Below, piece after piece: positions 57,707 to 64,000 of a stretch of DNA of 64,000 bases. The DNA is from Marinobacterium sp. GTDB taxonomy: Bacteria; Pseudomonadota; Gammaproteobacteria; Pseudomonadales; Balneatricaceae. The stretch spans positions 1 through 64,000 of the forward strand of contig JAOXSF010000040.1 of assembly GCA_025800125.1 (NCBI GenBank), given 5' to 3'. The position numbers were made by a program, and so were the translations under genes. How positions within the stretch are numbered: the stretch's first letter is position 1; every line of letters starts with the position of its first letter. Below the pieces are notes generated by a model. It was not told the origin of the DNA. It saw only the letters and a program-made list of their open reading frames with translations, and searched no databases.

Positions 57707-59584
57707 ATGGCGTTATTGCAGATTGCCGAGCCGGGCCAGAGCCCGGCGCCTCACCAGCGTAGACTTGCGGTGGGGATCGACTTGGGCACCACTAACTCGC
57801 TGGTTGCCACACAGAAAAGTGGTTCCGTAGAAACCCTGGCTGGTCTTGATGGCAGTCATACCCTGCCTTCTGTGGTGCGTTATCAGGCAGACAAGTCGCC
57901 GCTGGTTGGTGAGCAGGCCCGTGATATGGCGTCTGCAGACCCGCACAACACCGTAGTGTCAGTGAAACGCTTGATGGGGCGTGGTGTTGCTGATATTCGT
58001 ACGCTGGGCGATGAGTTGCCTTATCGCTTTAGTAGTGAAGGTGATGGCATGCCTTTTATCATCACGGATGCCGGTGAGAAAAGCCCGGTGCAGGTCTCTG
58101 CCGACATTCTGCAGGTACTGGCTGCCCGTGCTGAAGAGTCTCTAGGGGGGGAGCTGGAAGGTGCTGTGATTACAGTGCCTGCCTATTTTGATGATGCCCA
58201 GCGCCAGGCGACCAAGGATGCAGCTACCCTGGCTGGCATCAAGGTGCTACGGCTGCTTAACGAACCTACGGCTGCAGCGGTTGCTTATGGTCTGGATGAA
58301 GGCACTGAAGGGGTCATTGCTGTTTATGATCTGGGTGGTGGTACTTTTGATATTTCAGTACTGCACCTGAACAAAGGTGTCTTTGAAGTACTTGCTACCG
58401 GCGGTGATTCCGCGCTGGGTGGTGATGATTTCGATATGGCACTGGCGCAGTGGTTCCGCGAACAGCTGGTGCTGGAAAAGCCGAGTGCTTCAGAATCCCG
58501 TTATCTGCTTGATCAGGCGCGTACAGTTAAGGAAGCGCTGACTGATGCTCAGCACACAGAAGTGGAATTGCTGGTCGCAGGTAAGACATTAACGCTGAGG
58601 GTTGATCGTGAGCTGTTTGCACAGCTGACGGAAAAACTGGTCAGTCGTACTTTGCGTGCGACCCGTCGGGCTCTCAAAGATGCTGAAATTGAGCTGGGTG
58701 AAGTACAAGACATCGTGATGGTAGGCGGTTCTACCCGGATGCCAATTGTGCGTGAGCGAGTGGAAGCCCTGTTTGGTTGCCCGCCGCATATTGATATAGA
58801 TCCAGATCGTGTTGTTGCGATTGGTGCGGCGATGCAGGCGGATGTATTGGCCGGTAATAAGCCGGACAGCGATATGCTGTTGTTGGATGTGATTCCATTG
58901 TCGCTGGGTCTGGAGACTATGGGGAGTCTGGTGGAAAAAGTTATCCATCGAAATACGACCATCCCTGTTGGTCGGGCTCAGGAGTTCACGACCTATCAGG
59001 ATGGTCAGACTGCTATGGTTATTCATGTCCTGCAGGGTGAGCGTGAGCTTGTGGATGACTGTCGCTCACTTGCTCGTTTTGTACTGCGTGGTATCCCGTC
59101 GTTGGCAGCTGGAGCTGCTAAAATTCGGGTGAGTTTTCAGGTTGATGCTGATGGCTTGCTGAGCGTATCGGCAAAAGAGCTGTCCACAGGTGTCGAAAGC
59201 AGTATTCAGGTCAAGCCTTCATATGGTCTGAGTGATGGTGAAATCGCTGATATGTTGAGGGACTCTTATGGCAGTGCTCAGCAGGATATGGACGCGCGTG
59301 CGCTACGCGAACAGCAGGTAGAGGCCGACCGTTTGCTGCATTCGCTTGAGCAGGCGTTGTTGGCGGATGGCGAAGCTTTGCTCAGTATTGATGAACGTAA
59401 AGGACTGGTTGCCGAAATGCAGATGCTGGTTGATCTGCGTAATGGAGCTAACCCGAATGCGATAGAAGACGGTGTAAAAAAACTGGCTAAAGCCAGCGAC
59501 GATTTTGCTGCCCGCCGTATGGATTACAGTATCCGACAAGCGTTGCGTGGTCAGCATGTTGATGATATCGAGGAGAACGGCTGA
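57707..59584 (+). CDS. hscA: Fe-S assembly Hsp70 chaperone HscA
   Basis: 625 residues. The Hsp70 ATPase domain has [29 protein letters not shown] and [13 protein letters not shown]; the substrate domain covers about 390-625. It binds the LPPVK loop of IscU and drives cluster release. The stop overlaps fdx by one base. Confidence 0.97.
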   Translation: MALLQIAEPGQSPAPHQRRLAVGIDLGTTNSLVATQKSGSVETLAGLDGSHTLPSVVRYQADKSPLVGEQARDMASADPHNTVVSVKRLMGRGVADIRTLGDELPYRFSSEGDGMPFIITDAGEKSPVQVSADILQVLAARAEESLGGELEGAVITVPAYFDDAQRQATKDAATLAGIKVLRLLNEPTAAAVAYGLDEGTEGVIAVYDLGGGTFDISVLHLNKGVFEVLATGGDSALGGDDFDMALAQWFREQLVLEKPSASESRYLLDQARTVKEALTDAQHTEVELLVAGKTLTLRVDRELFAQLTEKLVSRTLRATRRALKDAEIELGEVQDIVMVGGSTRMPIVRERVEALFGCPPHIDIDPDRVVAIGAAMQADVLAGNKPDSDMLLLDVIPLSLGLETMGSLVEKVIHRNTTIPVGRAQEFTTYQDGQTAMVIHVLQGERELVDDCRSLARFVLRGIPSLAAGAAKIRVSFQVDADGLLSVSAKELSTGVESSIQVKPSYGLSDGEIADMLRDSYGSAQQDMDARALREQQVEADRLLHSLEQALLADGEALLSIDERKGLVAEMQMLVDLRNGANPNAIEDGVKKLAKASDDFAARRMDYSIRQALRGQHVDDIEENG

Positions 59585-59922
59585 TGCCACAGATTATCTT
59601 TCTGCCCCATAATGAGTTGTGCCCGGAGGGCAAGGTGATCGAAGCAGAGCCTGGTGTAACTGTCTGCGATGCAGCGTTGGCGAACGGCATTGATATTGAG
59701 CATGCTTGTGAAAAGTCCTGCGCCTGTACTACCTGTCACGTAATTGTACGCGAAGGTTTTGATTCTATGGAAGAATCAGATGAGCTGGAAGATGATATGC
59801 TGGATAAGGCTTGGGGGCTTGAGCCTGAATCCCGTCTCAGCTGTCAGGCAGTTGTTGCGGATGAAGATCTCGTTGTTGAAATTCCACGCTACACTCTGAA
59901 TCAGGTATCAGAACGACACTGA
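59584..59922 (+). CDS. fdx: [2Fe-2S] ferredoxin, isc type
   Basis: 112 residues. Cluster cysteines are in CEKSCACTTCHV and the later SCQAVV. It supplies electrons to the isc machinery. TGATG overlap with hscA. Confidence 0.97.
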   Translation: MPQIIFLPHNELCPEGKVIEAEPGVTVCDAALANGIDIEHACEKSCACTTCHVIVREGFDSMEESDELEDDMLDKAWGLEPESRLSCQAVVADEDLVVEIPRYTLNQVSERH

Positions 59923-59934
59923 GGAACGGTATTC

Positions 59935-60135
59935 ATGACGTTAAAGTGGATAGATGTACAGGATATAGCGATTGAGCTGGCAGATAGCTTCCCGGATGTC
60001 GATCCGTTGGCAATCTCTTTTCCGGATCTGCGCGAGAAGGTGATGGCGTTACCAGACTTTGATGATGACCCGGAACGTTGTGGAGAAAAGATTCTGGAAG
60101 CAATCCAGATGACCTGGATTGAAGAGCGTGATTAA
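59935..60135 (+). CDS. iscX: IscX (YfhJ) Fe-S regulator
   Basis: 66 residues, acidic, matching the family (LKWIDVQDIAIELADSFPDV, then FPDLREKVMALPDFDDDP). It binds IscS and iron and tunes cluster assembly. Last gene of the isc operon. Confidence 0.95.
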   Translation: MTLKWIDVQDIAIELADSFPDVDPLAISFPDLREKVMALPDFDDDPERCGEKILEAIQMTWIEERD

Positions 60136-60158
60136 TCATCATTTCTGCTGATCGACTC

Positions 60159-60180
60159 AGCCCGGCGTGCCGGGCTTTTT
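60159..60180 (+). terminator. Terminator of the isc operon
   Basis: AGCCCGGC pairs with GCCGGGCT, followed by TTTTT. The nominal loop is only 2 nt, so the top pairs open in practice. Confidence 0.85.
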
Positions 60181-60196
60181 ATCGCCCGAGAGATAG

Positions 60197-60225
60197 CTGT
60201 TTTCTCTGTCACCATAACGTATAAT
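60197..60225 (+). promoter_or_regulatory. Probable ndk promoter
   Basis: Perfect TATAAT at 60220-60225 with a weak -35 (CTGTTT) 17 nt upstream, 53 nt before the ndk start. Confidence 0.5.
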
Positions 60226-60277
60226 CCCGCGATTAAAATTTTCGTATTAAGTCCACCTATTTAGAGGATCTATGATC

Positions 60278-60685
60278 ATGGCTACCGAACGTACGCTGTC
60301 TATCATCAAGCCAGACGCAGTTGCTAAAAATGTAATTGGCGAAATCGAATCCCGTTTCGAAAAAGCGGGTCTGAAACTGGTTGAGATGCAGATGAAGCAG
60401 CTGTCCCAGGCAGAAGCTGAAGGCTTCTACGCTGAGCACAAAGAGCGTCCTTTCTTCGGTGATCTGGTTGCATTCATGACGTCTGGTCCTGTTGTTGTAC
60501 AGGTTCTGGAAGGCGAAAATGCAATTGCTGCTAACCGTGACTTGATGGGGGCAACTAACCCACAGGAAGCTGCTGAAGGTACTATTCGTCGTGACTTCGC
60601 TGAGTCTATCGACGCGAACGCTGTACACGGTTCTGATTCTCCTGCCTCTGCTGAGCGTGAAATCGCTTACTTCTTCGGCAAGTAA
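60278..60685 (+). CDS. ndk: Nucleoside diphosphate kinase
   Basis: 135 residues from ATG 60278 ([18 protein letters not shown]); ATG 60272 would add two residues and is too near GAGG. The phospho-His is in NAVHGSDS. It equilibrates nucleoside triphosphates. It lies between isc and rlmN, as in Pseudomonas. Confidence 0.97.
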   Translation: MATERTLSIIKPDAVAKNVIGEIESRFEKAGLKLVEMQMKQLSQAEAEGFYAEHKERPFFGDLVAFMTSGPVVVQVLEGENAIAANRDLMGATNPQEAAEGTIRRDFAESIDANAVHGSDSPASAEREIAYFFGK

Positions 60686-60696
60686 TCGTACTGTTC

Positions 60697-60722
60697 GGGC
60701 TGCTGGTTCCGGCAGCCCTCTC
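60697..60722 (+). terminator. Weak hairpin after ndk
   Basis: GGGCTGC pairs with GCAGCCC, then TCTCTAA. The U-tract is poor, so partial read-through into rlmN is likely. Confidence 0.5.
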
Positions 60723-60747
60723 TAATATCCACAGGTATACAACATCC

Positions 60748-61887
60748 ATGAGTGAATCCAACACAAAAACCAACCTGCTTGGCATGTCTCCGCAAACGCT
60801 GGGTGATTTTTTTGAAAGCATTGGCGAGAAGCGTTTCCGCTCAACCCAGGTACTGAAATGGATTCATCAGTTCGGCGTCGATAACTTTGACGATATGACC
60901 AATATCAGCAAGGCGCTGCGGGCGAAGCTTACGGATGTAGCAGAGATTCGCGAACCTGAAGTGGTAATGCAAAAAACATCTAAAGATGGTACCCGTAAAT
61001 GGGTTATCAAAACTGAAGGTGGCTCCAGTGTGGAGATGGTGCTGATCCCCGATGGTGATCGAAAAACCCTGTGTGTTTCTTCTCAGGTAGGTTGCTCGCT
61101 GGACTGCAGTTTCTGTTCTACCGGGAAACAAGGGTTTAACCGCAATCTGACAGCGGCTGAAATTATCGGTCAGGTGCGTATTGCGATTAAGTCTTACGGG
61201 CCATTTGACCCGTCAGGGGACCGCCGTGTAACAAACGTGGTGCTGATGGGAATGGGCGAGCCTCTGATGAACTTCAACAATGTTGTTGAAGCCGTCAAGC
61301 TGATGATGGAAGACAATGCCTATGGTCTGTCCAAACGCCGAGTAACTCTGTCTACTGCGGGTGTTGTACCTGCGCTGGATAAACTTGGTGATGAAACCGA
61401 TGTTTCGCTAGCTGTTTCACTGCATGCGCCAAATGATGAGTTGCGTGACCAGCTAGTGCCGATTAACCGCCGTTATCCGATTAACGAACTGATTGATGCC
61501 TGCAACCGTTACCTGGGTAAACTGAATGATAAGCGTGTTGCTACGGTTGAATATACACTGATTGCCGGGATTAATGACCAGCCAGAGCATGCGCGTCAGC
61601 TGGTGAAACTGCTGCGCCGCTTACCTTCTAAATTAAACCTTATTCCGTTTAATCCATTCCCTAACTCTGGGTATGATCGCCCTTCTGATGAAGCTATTGA
61701 TGCTTTTAAGCAGATTATGCTCAGGGGAAATATCCTGACTACGGTGCGCCGTACCCGTGGGGATGACGTAGATGCAGCCTGTGGGCAGCTGGTTGGGCAG
61801 GTGCAAGATCGAACCCGTCGTAGTGAAAAATATATTCCGGTACAGCAGGTGTCACCGGATGCGTCGACGCAGACTCCGTTACAGTAA
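60748..61887 (+). CDS. rlmN: 23S rRNA/tRNA adenine-C2 methyltransferase RlmN
   Basis: 379 residues. It is a radical-SAM enzyme with the [14 protein letters not shown] cluster motif and the later catalytic cysteine in the [17 protein letters not shown] region. It methylates A2503 of 23S rRNA and A37 of some tRNAs. It is normally followed by pilW, which is missing here. Confidence 0.96.
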   Translation: MSESNTKTNLLGMSPQTLGDFFESIGEKRFRSTQVLKWIHQFGVDNFDDMTNISKALRAKLTDVAEIREPEVVMQKTSKDGTRKWVIKTEGGSSVEMVLIPDGDRKTLCVSSQVGCSLDCSFCSTGKQGFNRNLTAAEIIGQVRIAIKSYGPFDPSGDRRVTNVVLMGMGEPLMNFNNVVEAVKLMMEDNAYGLSKRRVTLSTAGVVPALDKLGDETDVSLAVSLHAPNDELRDQLVPINRRYPINELIDACNRYLGKLNDKRVATVEYTLIAGINDQPEHARQLVKLLRRLPSKLNLIPFNPFPNSGYDRPSDEAIDAFKQIMLRGNILTTVRRTRGDDVDAACGQLVGQVQDRTRRSEKYIPVQQVSPDASTQTPLQ

Positions 61888-61893
61888 GCTTTG

Positions 61894-61919
61894 ACAGCCC
61901 GGCCCTGATGCCGGGCTGT
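61894..61919 (+). terminator. Hairpin after rlmN
   Basis: ACAGCCCGGC pairs with GCCGGGCTGT around a 6-nt loop; only a weak U-tract follows. Confidence 0.6.
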
Positions 61920-62149
61920 GTCTGTATATGGCCAGCACTTATTCCTTCAGTTACTGCCCCTGAAGGCCTGAGTTCTGTTACATAGTCGACATAGACCGGC
62001 CTGGGTCAGTACATTTCCGGTGCAGGCTATGGTAGAAATGTCACTCCTGTGGCTGTACTGCTATTTCTGGTAGTCTGCCCTGACTGGCTGGGGAAGTCCC
62101 TGTATTGTATGGCCAGTCTGTGTTTATCTGCATTAAAGGAGAGCGCCCG

Positions 62150-63142
62150 TTGAGCACAGAGTCGATAGCCGAACCGTCCGAGGTTCAACGTTTCCCTGGT
62201 GAGCGGCTACAGGCTGCGCGTCTTGCTAAAGGCGCCACTGTTGAAGAGATTTCAGGCAAACTGCATCTTCCCGGTAGCTACATTCACGCTCTGGAAAATG
62301 GTGAGCTGGATAAGCTGCCGAGTATCGTGTTTGCCCGTGGCTATATCCGCTCCTACGCTGGATTGATTGATATTGATGCTGAAGAATTTATCGGTTATCT
62401 GGATCAGCTTTATGGGCAGCCTCAGAAAACTCGTGGGGTTCGGTCTGTCAATAAAGTGCGCCAGCAGGTCAGAGTTGGACACCCGGTTGTCAGAACTTTC
62501 AGTTGGTTGATTGGTATTGTTGTGGTGGTAGCCGCGCCTTTGTGGTGGTGGAATACCCAGAATGCAACCATTGATCCGCAAGCACTGATGAATGAAGTTA
62601 ATAGCGTAATCAGTGTAGAAACGGGTGATGGCCAGACGCTGGTTGTCTCCCCGGAGAATCAGCCTGTGGCAGGTGCTGATGCGATTGTGGTTGACTCTAA
62701 TCCAGAAGCGAATACTGCGATCTCTGAAGCATCTGTGCCAGAGAAACCTGCGACACAGGCGTTAAGTGAAATTTCTGCCGCAGCGGCGCCGACCCGGAAT
62801 GCTACGAATGTTCAGGGACAGCAGCCAGTGGCTGTAACCGTTGATGCCGAAGCTGCTGCGGCAGAAGAAGAGCGCCAGCAGGTGCGTGCAGCGGCATTAT
62901 CCCGGCTGACAATTGATTTCTCGGGTGAGTGCTGGGTCACTATCAGAGATCGTGATGGTAAGTCTCTGTTTAATAATGTGCGCCGTAATGGACAGCAGGT
63001 AGATGTAACGGGTGAAGCTCCATTCAGTGTATTGCTGGGGGCTGCAAATGGCGTTACCTCGTTCAGATTTAATGATGAAGATGTAGATATATCTCCATTC
63101 AGTAAGAACAATGTTGCGCGGCTGACTCTGCCGCTGGAATAA
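62150..63142 (+). CDS. rodZ: Cytoskeleton protein RodZ
   Basis: 330 residues from TTG 62150, chosen for AAAGGAG 8 nt upstream; an ATG at 62105 has no ribosome site. It has a cytoplasmic helix-turn-helix domain (about 10-85, [19 protein letters not shown]), a membrane helix of about 119-137 and a periplasmic C-terminal domain (DUF4115-type, [16 protein letters not shown]). It links MreB to the membrane and shapes the rod cell. Next gene is hisS directly, without ispG. Confidence 0.94.
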   Translation: MSTESIAEPSEVQRFPGERLQAARLAKGATVEEISGKLHLPGSYIHALENGELDKLPSIVFARGYIRSYAGLIDIDAEEFIGYLDQLYGQPQKTRGVRSVNKVRQQVRVGHPVVRTFSWLIGIVVVVAAPLWWWNTQNATIDPQALMNEVNSVISVETGDGQTLVVSPENQPVAGADAIVVDSNPEANTAISEASVPEKPATQALSEISAAAAPTRNATNVQGQQPVAVTVDAEAAAAEEERQQVRAAALSRLTIDFSGECWVTIRDRDGKSLFNNVRRNGQQVDVTGEAPFSVLLGAANGVTSFRFNDEDVDISPFSKNNVARLTLPLE

Positions 63143-63164
63143 CTGCAAAACTAGGATAAGAACG

Positions 63165-64000
63165 TTGGCCAGAATCAAAGCCATTCGTGGAATGAATGAC
63201 ATCCTGCCAGAATCAACACCTGTCTGGCAGTACCTTGAGACAACCGTAAAGAGCGTACTGGCGGCTTACGGTTACAGTGAGATTCGTATGCCAATCGTTG
63301 AACAGACCGATCTGTTCAAACGCTCCATTGGTGAAGTCACTGATATTGTTGAAAAAGAGATGTATACATTTGAGGATCGCAACAAGGAAAGCCTGACATT
63401 GCGGCCGGAAGGAACTGCTAGCTGTGTACGTGCAGGTGAAGAGCATGGTCTGTTGTTTAATCAGACGCAGCGGCTGTGGTATACCGGCCCGATGTTCCGT
63501 TATGAAAAACCACAGAAAGGTCGTTATCGTCAGTTTCACCAGATTGGCATTGAAACCTTTGGTATGGCAACGGCTGATATAGATGCCGAAGTCATTATGC
63601 TCAGCGCACGTCTGTGGAAGCGACTGGGAATTCTTGATGCTGTTACCCTGCAGTTGAACTCACTGGGTTCTAACGAAGCCCGTGCTAAGTACCGCGCTGC
63701 GCTGGTGGAATATCTGGAGGCTCGTAAGGAGCAACTGGATGAAGACAGTTTGCGCCGATTGGAATCTAATCCGTTGCGAATCCTGGATAGCAAGGATGCA
63801 AACACACAGTCAGTGCTCGATGGTGCGCCTGAGCTGAGCGATTATCTGGATGAAGAATCCCGGACACATTTTGCAGAGCTATGCACCATGCTTGATGCGG
63901 CGGGTGTGAACTACGAAATCAACCCACGTTTGGTGCGGGGGCTCGACTACTACTGTAAAACGGTCTTTGAATGGGTGACAGACAAACTGGGAGCCCAAGG
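63165..64000 (+). CDS. hisS: Histidyl-tRNA synthetase, 5' part, cut by window end
   Basis: First 278 codons from TTG 63165 (AGGA 8 nt upstream), giving [16 protein letters not shown], the family start. Class II motif 2 is [20 protein letters not shown] and TLRPEGTAS precedes it; [11 protein letters not shown] (histidine-binding) is near the window end. The C-terminal anticodon domain lies outside the window. Confidence 0.96.
   Translation, partial: MARIKAIRGMNDILPESTPVWQYLETTVKSVLAAYGYSEIRMPIVEQTDLFKRSIGEVTDIVEKEMYTFEDRNKESLTLRPEGTASCVRAGEEHGLLFNQTQRLWYTGPMFRYEKPQKGRYRQFHQIGIETFGMATADIDAEVIMLSARLWKRLGILDAVTLQLNSLGSNEARAKYRAALVEYLEARKEQLDEDSLRRLESNPLRILDSKDANTQSVLDGAPELSDYLDEESRTHFAELCTMLDAAGVNYEINPRLVRGLDYYCKTVFEWVTDKLGAQ

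Overview
This is a chromosomal segment of a gammaproteobacterium. Gene order and protein sequences point to the Oceanospirillales/Pseudomonadales side: the queG-nnr-tsaE-amiC-mutL-miaA-hfq-hflXKC-hisZ-purA run, the trmJ-iscRSUA-hscBA-fdx-iscX-ndk-rlmN run, an orn/rsgA pair, pepA-holC, lptFG and a phasin. The genus cannot be fixed from sequence alone. Several genes use GTG or TTG starts (cheR, cheD, lptF, miaA, hflX, rodZ, hisS). No rRNA, tRNA or CRISPR array was seen.

Layout. (1) 1-937: an accessory edge with the last 30 codons of an IS200/IS605-type TnpB, the insertion-sequence right end (probable omega RNA 3' end plus guide), a small plasmid-partition-like protein on the minus strand, and an AT-rich repeat-bearing region. 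(2) 938-13020: a compact F7-type chemotaxis cluster, STAS-cheY-cheA-cheW-Aer-like receptor-cheR-cheD-cheB-short MCP-STAS-(receiver/PP2C/HATPase). It joins a complete chemosensory array to a SpoIIE/SpoIIAA-type partner switch. (3) 13134-25054: small genes, an AraC regulator, holC-pepA, lptFG, an RDD protein, a SEL1 protein, a second transmembrane MCP, gloA, a phasin and a flavodoxin. (4) 25260-36250: prfB (without the usual frameshift), lysS, a membrane protein, ung, then a minus-strand run rsgA-HDOD-rhodanese-psd-ygfZ and a SEC-C protein. (5) 36251-52258: orn, queG and the amiC/mutL/hfq/hfl/purA super-cluster. (6) 52369-64000: a suhB-position gene whose IMPase metal site is degraded, divergent from trmJ, then the isc operon, ndk, rlmN, rodZ and the start of hisS.

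Most interesting signals: a SuhB orthologue lacking several canonical inositol-monophosphatase metal ligands; a partner-switch protein whose receiver domain has Glu in place of the phospho-Asp and lacks the conserved Lys; a shared C-terminal SMDxxDxELF tail on CheD and the short MCP; RF2 without programmed frameshifting; an amidase with four LysM repeats; short in-frame tandem duplications in CheA, CheD and QueG plus similar 12-16-nt duplications in intergenic DNA; a TnpB right end with a readable guide; and a 43-codon membrane-protein gene closed by its own terminator.
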